From Butyrivibrio sp. AC2005 (lineage in GTDB: Bacteria; Bacillota; Clostridia; Lachnospirales; Lachnospiraceae), in contig NZ_AUJI01000010.1 of assembly GCF_000424145.1 (NCBI RefSeq), forward strand, positions 1 to 64,000: 64,000 nt of DNA, read 5' to 3'. Shown one piece after another: positions 1 through 7,000 of the stretch. Position 1 is the first letter of the stretch, and the number at the start of each line of letters is the position of its first letter. The notes beneath the pieces were generated by a model that saw only the letters and a program-made list of their open reading frames with translations, was not told the DNA's origin and did not search any database. The position numbers and the translations under genes were made by a program.

Positions 1-184
<184 letters not shown>

Positions 185-365
185 AAATGTTTATATCAAG
201 TCAAATGACTTAATATCGTTCGTCTGACCAGAACTTAAGCTTGGCTTTTGTTCTGTCCGTTTTACCTTGTTAGGTTTTGTTCTCTGAATATTCTTTTTGG
301 AATTTTCAGGGTTGCATTACTATTTCATTGTCAATGTGCATCTCATCAATATTACTGATGAGGAA
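185..365 (-). other. Spacer between tRNA-Ser(GGA) and 16S rRNA (rRNA leader)
   Basis: AT-rich non-coding stretch read leftward as the 16S leader. It contains a perfect 6-bp inverted repeat (AAGTCA, two bases, TGACTT; 199-212) just upstream of the mature 16S end, which could belong to the processing stem. On the minus strand there is a TTGACA hexamer at about 327-332, but no -10 box at a usable distance, so I do not call a second rRNA promoter. The likely source of transcription is the promoter at 630-658, giving a tRNA-tRNA-16S transcript. Confidence 0.6.
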
Positions 366-454
366 CGCAGAAGGAGGGATTTGAACCCTCGCGCCGCTGT
401 TAACGACCTGCACCCTTTCCAGGGGTGTCTCTTCAACCTCTTGAGTACTTCTGC
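366..454 (-). tRNA. tRNA-Ser (anticodon GGA)
   Basis: Class II tRNA with a 7-bp acceptor stem GCAGAAG/CTTCTGC, discriminator G (as expected for serine), the D-arm sequence typical of tRNA-Ser, anticodon stem CACCC/GGGTG with loop CTGGAAA (anticodon GGA, reading UCC/UCU), a long variable arm, and T-arm GAGGG/CCCTC with loop TTCAAAT. CCA is not encoded. It lies 38 bp downstream of the second tRNA-Ser in the direction of transcription and upstream of 16S rRNA. Confidence 0.96.
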
Positions 455-492
455 AAAAGTGTTGACTTATCTCTTCACTCTTCAATTTTGAG

Positions 493-578
493 CGGAGCGA
501 GAGGGATTCGAACCCTCGTGGCGTTGCCGCCAAACGGTTTTCAAGACCGCCTCGTTATGACCGCTTCGATATCGCTCC
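493..578 (-). tRNA. tRNA-Ser (anticodon UGA)
   Basis: Class II tRNA with acceptor stem GGAGCGA/TCGCTCC, discriminator G, anticodon loop CTTGAAA (anticodon UGA, reading UCA and by wobble other UCN codons), long variable arm GGCGGCAACGCC, and T-arm GAGGG/CCCTC with loop TTCGAAT. CCA is not encoded. It is the first gene after the promoter at 630-658 and so the probable leader gene of a tRNA-Ser, tRNA-Ser, 16S transcription unit. Confidence 0.96.
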
Positions 579-629
579 ATATTTTACTAATTTGTTCTGC
601 GTGAGGCGCTTACCTCAGCAGCGAAATTT

Positions 630-658
630 ATTATATCCATATGCATATATAATGTCAA
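630..658 (-). promoter_or_regulatory. Consensus sigma-A promoter for the tRNA-Ser/rRNA unit
   Basis: On the minus strand a perfect TTGACA (653-658) and a perfect TATAAT (630-635) are separated by exactly 17 bases, with transcription starting near 623, about 45 nt before the first tRNA-Ser. It begins 8 bp after the ispD stop codon, and no convincing ispD terminator is visible, so read-through from the housekeeping operon is also possible. Confidence 0.85.
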
Positions 659-667
659 TATCAATTT

Positions 668-1387
668 TCATATTTTTTTAAATTTCTTTTCAAGTATCGA
701 TTCCGCCTGAGAAATATCCTCAGGAGTAGTGATCTTAATGTTGTTATAAGAGCCCTCTACCAGCTTTACTTTTCGGGTCCCAAGTGTCTCCATCACCATA
801 GCGTCATCTGTTATGTTTATGTTCTGTGCAAGCAACTCATGTTCTTTATCGGCAAGTTCTTCATATAAGTTTAGTATCTCAGGATATAAAAATACCTGAG
901 GTGTCTGAATAAGCCATGTTTTATTTCTGTCCGGAGTAACTTTTGCAAATCCATCCTCATCTGCTATTTTAATTGTGTCCTTTACAGGCATTCCCACAAC
1001 ACATGCCCCGAATTCTTCTACTGCATCCAAAGCTCTTGCAAGCATCTCATCATCCACAAACGGTCTTGCTCCATCGTGAATAAAAACAGCTTCCGTATCA
1101 GCAGAAGCCGCCTCCAATCCAAGTCTCACACTATGGTATCTCGTATTCCCCCCAGGTACAATCGCTTTTATCTTCCCAAATTGTCCGGGAGCAATAATAT
1201 TGTGGGACACATCCTCAATATCTTCAGCAGGAAGAACTATTACAATTTCATCGATAAAGCTGTTCTCAAAGGCTTCTATCGCATAAAGAATAAGCGGCTT
1301 ACCCTTTATTTCCATATACTGTTTTTTTACACTGCTTTTCATCCTGCTGCCGCTTCCGGCTGCCAATACTATCGCTGTAGTCTTCAT
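668..1387 (-). CDS. ispD: 2-C-methyl-D-erythritol 4-phosphate cytidylyltransferase
   Basis: Third step of the MEP isoprenoid pathway: joins CTP and MEP to CDP-methylerythritol, in the cytoplasm. 239 residues, the normal length. The nucleotide-binding loop LAAGSGSRM with KKQY lies at 8-24, HDGARPF at 104-110, PVKDT at 134-138, TPDRN around 151-155, ITDDA at 192-196 and the C-terminal TPEDI at 221-225. Together these are diagnostic of IspD rather than other sugar or glycerol nucleotidyltransferases. It is the last gene of the tsaE operon, one base after tsaD, so probably translationally coupled. The polyprenyl products would also feed the lipid carrier used by the polysaccharide locus (inference). 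Confidence 0.96.
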   Translation of the reverse strand: MKTTAIVLAAGSGSRMKSSVKKQYMEIKGKPLILYAIEAFENSFIDEIVIVLPAEDIEDVSHNIIAPGQFGKIKAIVPGGNTRYHSVRLGLEAASADTEAVFIHDGARPFVDDEMLARALDAVEEFGACVVGMPVKDTIKIADEDGFAKVTPDRNKTWLIQTPQVFLYPEILNLYEELADKEHELLAQNINITDDAMVMETLGTRKVKLVEGSYNNIKITTPEDISQAESILEKKFKKI

Positions 1388-1388
1388 A

Positions 1389-2531
1389 TCATACTCTTCC
1401 GTGATATCTTCTCTCTCTGTTACCTAGTGGTAAATTGGGAACTGCATTAAGATCCATTCCGCTACGGACACCTTTCAAATATTCATAGTAGCCCGCAGAG
1501 CCAATCATGGCTGCATTATCTGTACAAAGCACAGGAGATGGCCTGTAAAATGAATAACCGCGGTTCTTGCATTCATGCTCCAGTCTTTCTCTTAATGCCG
1601 TATTTGAAGCCACTCCGCCTGCTATGGCAATTTTATCGCATCCATATTCTGCTGCTGCCTCCATAGTATGCTCTGTCAGTACATCCACTACTGCCTTTTG
1701 GAAAGAAGCTGCAACATCATTTTTATTTACTTCTTCACCCTTCATCTCAGCCTGGTTCAAATAATTCAGTACAGCTGATTTAAGGCCACTAAAACTAAAG
1801 TCATAGGACTTCTCTGTTGTCTTGGCCCTAGGGAAATTTATCGCGTCAGGATTTCCCTGCCTTGCTGCGGCATCTACCTTCGGACCGCCCGGATATCCAA
1901 GACCTATAGCTCTTGCCACTTTATCAAAGGCTTCTCCGGCTGCGTCATCACGTGTCTGCCCTATAATGTCATACTCTCCGTAATCCTTAACATAGACAAG
2001 ATGTGAATGTCCCCCGGATGCCACAAGACACATGAAAGGCGGTTTAAGATTTTTATCCTCAATGTAGTTGGCACAAATATGTCCTTCGATATGATGCACC
2101 CCAACCAACGGTTTTCCGGTGACAAAACTCAAAGCCTTAGCCTCAGAAACACCTACCAAAAGTGCTCCTACCAGCCCGGGTCCGTAGGTTACCGCTATCA
2201 CATCTATATCTTCCAGGGTAAGACCAGCCTCGGAAAGAGCAGCCCTGACACATCCGTTTATCTTCTCAACGTGTTTTCTCGAAGCAATTTCCGGAACAAC
2301 TCCTCCATATATAGTATGGAGCGCAATCTGCGATGAAATGACGTTAGATAAAACCTCTCTTCCGTTCCTTACAACAGCAGCTGCTGTCTCATCGCAGCTG
2401 CTTTCTATAGCAAGAATCGTTATATCCTTGTCTGAAGAAGCATTAACTGTCTCATCCTCATTTTTAATTGACATAAAGATTACGCCGTCCTCTTCAGTAC
2501 GGCGCTCTATTTTTTCAGAATTATTATCCAT
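1389..2531 (-). CDS. tsaD: tRNA N6-threonylcarbamoyladenosine transferase TsaD (Kae1/YgjD)
   Basis: Catalytic subunit of the TsaBDE complex, which transfers threonylcarbamoyl from TC-AMP to A37 of ANN-decoding tRNAs. It shows the family start [12 protein letters not shown] (39-50), metal-binding HHIEGH (146-151), SGGHSHL (172-178), [13 protein letters not shown] (195-207), the IAGGVASN loop (303-310) and CTDNAAM (336-342). 380 residues is longer than usual because of about 35 poorly conserved N-terminal residues; the internal ATG at codon 20 (position 2474) is an alternative start, with GAGGA some 13 nt upstream. Encoded together with tsaB and tsaE, so the full pathway step is local. Confidence 0.96.
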   Translation of the reverse strand: MDNNSEKIERRTEEDGVIFMSIKNEDETVNASSDKDITILAIESSCDETAAAVVRNGREVLSNVISSQIALHTIYGGVVPEIASRKHVEKINGCVRAALSEAGLTLEDIDVIAVTYGPGLVGALLVGVSEAKALSFVTGKPLVGVHHIEGHICANYIEDKNLKPPFMCLVASGGHSHLVYVKDYGEYDIIGQTRDDAAGEAFDKVARAIGLGYPGGPKVDAAARQGNPDAINFPRAKTTEKSYDFSFSGLKSAVLNYLNQAEMKGEEVNKNDVAASFQKAVVDVLTEHTMEAAAEYGCDKIAIAGGVASNTALRERLEHECKNRGYSFYRPSPVLCTDNAAMIGSAGYYEYLKGVRSGMDLNAVPNLPLGNRERRYHGRV

Positions 2532-2534
2532 AGT

Positions 2535-3125
2535 TTAATTTCCCGTGCTTGTTTCCTCTGATATTGTCCAACCCATTATTTTCCAAAGTCCCTCAGAATC
2601 TTTGCGCAGAACAAACAGATAATTATAAGGTGTTGTATGGGTTCCATGTCTTAAATGAATTTTAGCAACAACATTGGCAATTTCTTCACCGTTGTCTCTC
2701 TTCTCCTGCAAGTCAGAGGTTAAAACCTCATATTTGGGTATGGAGAAATCATCTTTCCTTTTCTGCTCAACCTCACTCTTTAATCCTGAAGGCCAGTTCT
2801 GCTGTACAGCCAAAAATTCCGAGTCAAAAATTCCTGACATTACGTCAGCCATTTTAGCGAACTCTTCGTCTGTATAGCTTTCTTTATACAATACCTTCAT
2901 AGTACGTGCATAAAGATCCACAACCGTCGGAGGAGTTTGAGGATAGGTCTTCTTCAAATCAATAGTTGTTATCTTCTGAACCTCTGTAAGCGTTTCTTCT
3001 TCAGTTGTGGTATTAGTATTACTCCCTCTTCTTGTAAAGAGCATAAATACACCAAGAATTACAATTGCAGCAAAAACCATCAGTACAATAGATCTTATAA
3101 TACCGCTTTTAGTAGACTCGCTCAT
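2535..3125 (-). CDS. Small membrane-anchored protein of unknown function in the t6A operon
   Basis: 196 residues with one N-terminal transmembrane helix (about 10-27) after a short positively charged tail, a Thr/Glu-rich linker (about 32-52), then a soluble domain of about 140 residues that should lie outside the membrane. The globular part (conserved-looking PPTVVDLYARTMKVLY, then a C-terminal beta-rich YNYLFVLRKDSEGLWKIMGW) recalls Lachnospiraceae proteins I remember as DUF6715; this is unverified. A strong ribosome site (GAGGAGGGACA) precedes the ATG. It sits between rnz and tsaD with 3-28 bp gaps, so it is an operon member. No function is proposed. Confidence 0.85.
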   Translation of the reverse strand: MSESTKSGIIRSIVLMVFAAIVILGVFMLFTRRGSNTNTTTEEETLTEVQKITTIDLKKTYPQTPPTVVDLYARTMKVLYKESYTDEEFAKMADVMSGIFDSEFLAVQQNWPSGLKSEVEQKRKDDFSIPKYEVLTSDLQEKRDNGEEIANVVAKIHLRHGTHTTPYNYLFVLRKDSEGLWKIMGWTISEETSTGN

Positions 3126-3153
3126 TGTCCCTCCTCATGAAAAGTACAACAGA

Positions 3154-4080
3154 TTATGAATCTTCCTCAAACCTTAGCGTTACAGCTCTGCCATCCTTTG
3201 CAGCAATTGTATTTCCAAATATTTCTTTAGCCTTTGGCAGATACTCCTTAGGATTTACAAGAGAAGGACTGTAATGTGTAAGCCACATCTCCTTTACTCC
3301 TGCTTTCTTCGCCATTTCTGCAGCTTCATATATTGTCATATGCCTGTTCTCTTTAGCCTTCTGAAGTTTCTCAGGCTCACCGTACATACCTTCGCATATG
3401 AATAGATCAGAAGCTTCAGCATTTCTGACAATTCCTTCTGTAGGTCTCGAATCAGTAACATAAGTCAGATGAATTCCTTTTCTGGCTTCTCCAAGTACCA
3501 TATCGGGGGTATAGGTTTTTCCATCCTCTGTATGAATTATTTCGCCCTTCTGCAGCGGATTCCAGTATTTCTGCTCTATTCCATTTGCTCTGGCTGCATC
3601 AACATTAAATTTTCCTGTTCTGTCAAGCTGCATGGTATAACCATAACAGGTAATGTTGTGATTTACTTTAAATGCTTTAATCCTAAATTCCGGCATTCCG
3701 GGCAGAGTAATCTCATCCTCGTCGCCTGTTATCTCGTGAAATTCAATAGGAAAAGGGAGTTCCGGTGCAATGGTTCTCAAAGCTTTTACAACTCTCTCAA
3801 GGCCCTTGGGACCAACCATCAAAAGTGGCTCTGTTCTCTCTGCATTTCCCATTGTTAAAAGCATTCCCGGAAGTCCTGAGATGTGATCCGCATGATAGTG
3901 TGTAAAACAAATCATATCTATGGGCTTAGGGCTCCATCCCTTTTTCTTCATTGCTATCTGAGTTCCCTCACCGCAATCTATCAGAATACTTTTTCCATTA
4001 TATCGCACCATAAGTGCGGTAAGATATCTGTTCGGAAGTGGCATCATGCCACCCGTTCCAAGTAGACATACATCAATCAT
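3154..4080 (-). CDS. rnz: Ribonuclease Z (tRNA 3' endonuclease)
   Basis: Metallo-beta-lactamase-fold endonuclease that cuts 3' trailers from tRNA precursors lacking encoded CCA, as both tRNA-Ser genes here do. 308 residues, the short single-domain form. Zinc ligands are visible: HYHADH (61-66), His141 (VNHNITCYGY), Asp210 (VTDSRP), His247 and LTHYS (267-271). The start ATG overlaps the tsaB-rimI stop by 8 bp with no strong ribosome site of its own, so translation is probably coupled. Confidence 0.95.
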   Translation of the reverse strand: MIDVCLLGTGGMMPLPNRYLTALMVRYNGKSILIDCGEGTQIAMKKKGWSPKPIDMICFTHYHADHISGLPGMLLTMGNAERTEPLLMVGPKGLERVVKALRTIAPELPFPIEFHEITGDEDEITLPGMPEFRIKAFKVNHNITCYGYTMQLDRTGKFNVDAARANGIEQKYWNPLQKGEIIHTEDGKTYTPDMVLGEARKGIHLTYVTDSRPTEGIVRNAEASDLFICEGMYGEPEKLQKAKENRHMTIYEAAEMAKKAGVKEMWLTHYSPSLVNPKEYLPKAKEIFGNTIAAKDGRAVTLRFEEDS

Positions 4081-5320
4081 TCGTATTATTTCTCTTCCAA
4101 TAAATTATTGCATCTTCCTTGGGATTATCATAAAAACCGGGACGTGTACCCTCGTTAACAAATCCCAGTTTCTCATAAAGTCCTCTGGCAGGTATATTTT
4201 CAGCACGAACCTCAAGAGTAAAGTCATTACATCCGATTGCTTTACCTCTTAAGATAAGTTTTTCGAGCATGTCGAATGCTATTCCTTTGCCTCTGCAGTC
4301 TGCAGCTACTGATACATTTGTAATCTCGCCTTCGCCTGAAATATTGCGAACACCGCATAATCCTACAACATTTCCACTCTTTTCCGCAACAAGATATACT
4401 GTATCATCAAGTACACTGGCTTCAAGGAGCTGTTTCTCAGTCCACGCTTCATTCCCAAGGCAGGCTCCTTCGAGTTCTGCTGCTGCAGTAATATCCTCAG
4501 CTTTCAGATCTCTGATGTATATGGAGTCTCTTCCTTTTTTACCATTTCGTTCCATTTTCTTATCAGCGGAATTTTGTGAATCGCTTACGTTTTTCTTCTC
4601 TGCAGCCTCACGTTCTGCCTGTGAAGCCCTCAAATATTCCGGTGAAAAGGTATCTGCATCCACAATTTTGCCATCACGCATATATATCTGTGCAAGGCAG
4701 GCAAGTGCTGATGCTCTCTGCCTGTTCATATGTGCAGGCGCAACTATATAATTAACTTTCAGCAGTTTCTCAAGCTTATCTCTGTATACTGGTATGCCAT
4801 CCCCCAAAAGCACAACTGTTTTTCCTATAGCATTAAGCTCTTCTGCTATGTCTTCCACAGCCATGGCAGCCTGCGGTTTAATGGTTTTCATTGAAAAATA
4901 GGTTTCAAAGTGCTTTTCGTTTTCTTTTTCCGGAACAAAAGTATAAATACCGGTATATACCTGGCTTCGTCTTGCATCCATCATAGGACAGATCACATTT
5001 TCATTGGAATAGAACTGATATGCCATCGCGTCCAAAGTCGGTACCGCAACAAGTGGCTTATTCATAGCAAGGCATAACCCCTTAGCGGTAGCACACCCAA
5101 TACGAAGACCAGTAAATGACCCCGGGCCCGCTGATACTGCAACCGCGTCTATGGTATTAAGATCCAGCGCTATTCTCTTTTTAATCTCCTCCATCATAGG
5201 GAGAAGGAGCTCTGAATGTGTGATCTTATGTTGTATTGAAAATTCGGATAGAAGCCTGTCGTCCTCCATAACGGCGACACTGCATACAAGCCCGGATGTA
5301 TCTAGTGCAAGTATTTTCAT
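4073..5320 (-). CDS. tsaB-rimI: TsaB-RimI fusion: t6A synthesis dimerisation subunit joined to an N-acetyltransferase
   Basis: Residues 1 to about 235 are TsaB: ILALDTSG at 3-10, ITHSELLLPM, SAGPGSFTGLRIG (63-75) and CPMMDARRSQVY. A charged Lys/Glu/Ser linker (about 236-266) leads to a GNAT domain (267-415) with the acetyl-CoA loop CRGKGIA (342-348) and the RimI-like NIPARGLYEKLGF. TsaB scaffolds TsaD and TsaE; RimI acetylates the N-terminus of ribosomal protein S18 and perhaps others. Separate neighbouring genes are the rule in many Firmicutes; here they form one 415-residue chain. The start lies one base after the tsaE stop without a clear ribosome site, suggesting coupling. Confidence 0.94.
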   Translation of the reverse strand: MKILALDTSGLVCSVAVMEDDRLLSEFSIQHKITHSELLLPMMEEIKKRIALDLNTIDAVAVSAGPGSFTGLRIGCATAKGLCLAMNKPLVAVPTLDAMAYQFYSNENVICPMMDARRSQVYTGIYTFVPEKENEKHFETYFSMKTIKPQAAMAVEDIAEELNAIGKTVVLLGDGIPVYRDKLEKLLKVNYIVAPAHMNRQRASALACLAQIYMRDGKIVDADTFSPEYLRASQAEREAAEKKNVSDSQNSADKKMERNGKKGRDSIYIRDLKAEDITAAAELEGACLGNEAWTEKQLLEASVLDDTVYLVAEKSGNVVGLCGVRNISGEGEITNVSVAADCRGKGIAFDMLEKLILRGKAIGCNDFTLEVRAENIPARGLYEKLGFVNEGTRPGFYDNPKEDAIIYWKRNNTND

Positions 5321-5321
5321 A

Positions 5322-5762
5322 TTATCTGTTATCTATCGTCCTTAACGTAATACGGCGATAGTCTGTTCCTTTCTTCAGATCTTTCTCTATACATATTTCA
5401 GTGTATTTTTCGGGAAGTATTTCTTCAATTAAATTAGCCCATTCAATAAAGCACAGACCCTGCCCGTAAAAATAGTCTTCATATCCGATTTCATCCATTT
5501 CACTTACGTCGCCGATTCTGTATACATCAAAATGGTAAAACGGTATTCTGCCTTCATCATATACCTGTAGTATGGTGAAGGTTGGGCTGTTAACCGGACC
5601 TTCTATTCCTAGTCCGGCTGCCACTCCCTGTGTCAGGACGGTTTTCCCCACACCAAGATCACCTATCAGGGTATATACCGATCCGGGCGCAGCACTTTCT
5701 CCTATTCTTTTTCCAAATTCGAAGGTTTCCTCCGAGGAATTAGTTTCTAATATTGTACTCAT
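5322..5762 (-). CDS. tsaE: tRNA threonylcarbamoyladenosine biosynthesis ATPase TsaE
   Basis: P-loop ATPase that drives TsaBD turnover in t6A formation. Walker A is GDLGVGKT (34-41), followed by NSPTFTI (58-64), YHFDVYRI (76-83) and CFIEWAN (104-110), all family signatures. 146 residues is typical. First gene of the leftward operon. There is no recognisable ribosome site before the ATG, and the best -10 box (TATTCT) ends six bases upstream, so a leaderless mRNA is possible. Confidence 0.95.
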   Translation of the reverse strand: MSTILETNSSEETFEFGKRIGESAAPGSVYTLIGDLGVGKTVLTQGVAAGLGIEGPVNSPTFTILQVYDEGRIPFYHFDVYRIGDVSEMDEIGYEDYFYGQGLCFIEWANLIEEILPEKYTEICIEKDLKKGTDYRRITLRTIDNR

Positions 5763-5768
5763 ATAATC

Positions 5769-5797
5769 AGAATATTCCAGCGTTTAAAAAAAAGCAA
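5769..5797 (-). promoter_or_regulatory. Candidate promoter of the tsaE operon
   Basis: On the minus strand TTGCTT (5792-5797), 17 bases, then TATTCT (5769-5774). The -10 box ends six bases from the tsaE ATG, so transcription would begin at or next to the A of the start codon. It lies back to back with the ribU promoter. Each box has two mismatches or fewer to consensus; the call is moderate. Confidence 0.45.
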
Positions 5798-5815
5798 GTC
5801 AGTCCGGAAAAGGTA

Positions 5816-5843
5816 TTGACGGAGCTAATATCTGTTATATAAT
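5816..5843 (+). promoter_or_regulatory. Promoter of the FMN riboswitch/ribU unit
   Basis: TTGACG (5816-5821), 16 bases, TATAAT (5838-5843). Predicted start near 5850 is about 11 nt before the riboswitch P1 stem, the usual placing for a riboswitch promoter. Confidence 0.85.
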
Positions 5844-5860
5844 GGGACTTGTAAAAAATA

Positions 5861-5981
5861 ATCTTCGGGGCAGGGTGCAATTCCCTACCGGCGGTGACTG
5901 TAATCAGAAGTCCGCGAACCGCTTCGGCGGCCGATTTGGTGAGATTCCAAAACCGACAGTATAGTCTGGATGATAGAAGAT
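5861..5981 (+). promoter_or_regulatory. FMN riboswitch (RFN element) aptamer
   Basis: The sequence matches the RFN consensus block by block: ATCTTCGGGGCAGGGTG, ATTCCCTACCGGCGGTGA, AGTCCGCGA, GGTGAGATTCC, AACCGACAGTATAGTC and GGATGATAGAAGAT. P1 is ATCTTC (5861-5866) pairing with GAAGAT (5976-5981). FMN binding should lower expression of the downstream riboflavin importer. The expression platform holds two separate hairpins, annotated below. Confidence 0.97.
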
Positions 5982-6000
5982 GCGTTTTATTTCTATTACC

Positions 6001-6031
6001 CGAATCAGCTTCTATGTTGGTTCGTTTTTTT
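6001..6031 (+). terminator. Riboswitch-controlled intrinsic terminator
   Basis: Stem CGAATCA (6001-6007) with TGGTTCG (6018-6024), including one G-U pair, followed directly by seven T. It lies 20 nt after the aptamer P1 and 66 nt before ribU, as expected for transcriptional control by FMN. Confidence 0.8.
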
Positions 6032-6065
6032 ATTTCAAGGAAGAGCACGCGTAGTCTAGTCATTA

Positions 6066-6089
6066 TCCTCCCCGATAAAATCAGGAGGA
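6066..6089 (+). promoter_or_regulatory. Hairpin that covers the ribU ribosome binding site
   Basis: TCCTCC (6066-6071) is exactly complementary to GGAGGA (6084-6089), which is the ribU Shine-Dalgarno sequence (AGGAGG, 8 nt before ATG 6097). The 12-nt loop is AT-rich. It lies downstream of the terminator, so ribU translation could be limited even on read-through transcripts. Confidence 0.65.
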
Positions 6090-6096
6090 AAACACC

Positions 6097-6864
6097 ATGA
6101 AAAACAACTTATTAACTTCCATTGCGGAAAACACCATTATGGTAGCAGTTTTTGTTCTGCTCATCGCTGCTATGTTTTTAATAGCAAAAGTTGCAGAAAG
6201 CTATGTCCAGAAAAAAACAGGTGAGAATAATCCGGGTATGAACACGAGAAAGATTGTAATAATCGGAATTTTCTCAGCAATTTCTGCAGTACTTATGCTT
6301 TTTGAAATACCGATGCCCTTTGCACCCAGTTTCTACAAGCTTGATCTTTCGGATTTACCGGCCGTAATCGGCGGTTTTGCATTTGGCCCTATGACAGGTG
6401 TTATGATTGAGTTTATGAAAATTCTTCTTAACCTTGTCCTTAACGGTACATCCACTGCATTTATCGGAGAACTTGCAAACTTCATCGTAGGATGCAGTTA
6501 TGTTCTTCCCGCTTCAATCATTTATATCTTTAAGAAGAATCGTCAGATGGCATTCATATCATGCCTTACAGCAACAATGGTAATCACAATTGTTGGCAGT
6601 TCACTCAATGCTTTCTATCTCCTGCCTGCCTTTGCAAAGTTTTTTGGTATGCCACTTGATGCTCTCATCGCAATGGGTACAACGATCAATCCGGCAATCA
6701 ATAACATGTTTACCTTTGTTCTTTTTGCTGTTGCTCCCATCAATCTCCTAAAGGGTGGAGTAATAAGTTTCATAACAATAATTGTTTACAAACAGCTCAG
6801 TCCCATTATCAAAAACGCAACTATTGTATCACGCAGAAAAGCAGAAGCTGAATCTGAAGCTTAA
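6097..6864 (+). CDS. ribU: Riboflavin ECF transporter substrate-binding component RibU
   Basis: Integral membrane S component that binds riboflavin and works with the shared ECF module (EcfA, EcfA', EcfT), not encoded here. The core starts near residue 50 (RKIVIIGIFSAISAVLMLFE) and shows the RibU pattern FKLDLSDLP-like (FYKLDLSDLPAVIGGFAFGP), followed by MIEFMKILLN and the TSTAFIGELANFIVG helix. About six core helices are predicted; an additional N-terminal helix (15-35) is more than the minimal family needs. The FMN riboswitch upstream supports riboflavin as the substrate. It is followed by no obvious partner gene. Confidence 0.94.
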   Translation: MKNNLLTSIAENTIMVAVFVLLIAAMFLIAKVAESYVQKKTGENNPGMNTRKIVIIGIFSAISAVLMLFEIPMPFAPSFYKLDLSDLPAVIGGFAFGPMTGVMIEFMKILLNLVLNGTSTAFIGELANFIVGCSYVLPASIIYIFKKNRQMAFISCLTATMVITIVGSSLNAFYLLPAFAKFFGMPLDALIAMGTTINPAINNMFTFVLFAVAPINLLKGGVISFITIIVYKQLSPIIKNATIVSRRKAEAESEA

Positions 6865-6913
6865 CTTTATAAGCTTTAATAATTTGTTTATCCTTTTTTT
6901 ATAGCATCAAAAT

Positions 6914-6994
6914 GGCGCCTTTATTGACTTTTAACCTGGTGAACCATAAGATTAATTTGTATCTTTGTTAACCGAAAACTGTCAATGAGGCGCC
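6914..6994 (+). promoter_or_regulatory. Long leader stem that masks the HD-GYP ribosome binding site
   Basis: GGCGCC-T-TTATTGAC (6914-6928) pairs with GTCAAT-GA-GGCGCC (6981-6994): 14 base pairs including one G-U, with a single bulged T, closing a 52-nt AT-rich loop. The only Shine-Dalgarno-like sequence before the ATG at 7001 (GAGG, 6987-6990) is inside the 3' arm, so the folded form should block initiation. The loop does not match any riboswitch I know. It could also help end ribU transcription, but it is followed by TTCTTT rather than a clean T-run. Confidence 0.6.
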
Positions 6995-7000
6995 TTCTTT

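Noticed and set aside
185..365. Second rRNA promoter based on TTGACA near 327-332 (minus strand)
   Set aside because: No -10 box at 16-18 bp; the sequence at that spacing is GC-containing and unlike TATAAT.
306..533. Open frames over the tRNA-Ser genes on both strands
   Set aside because: They are readings of the two tRNA genes, which have complete cloverleaf features.
5767..6063. 98-codon open frame on the minus strand opposite the FMN riboswitch
   Set aside because: It lies exactly on the reverse of a well-conserved riboswitch and its promoter; no ribosome site and no protein-like composition.
6914..7000. c-di-GMP riboswitch before the HD-GYP gene
   Set aside because: No match to the class I or II conserved cores; only a long stem with an AT-rich loop.
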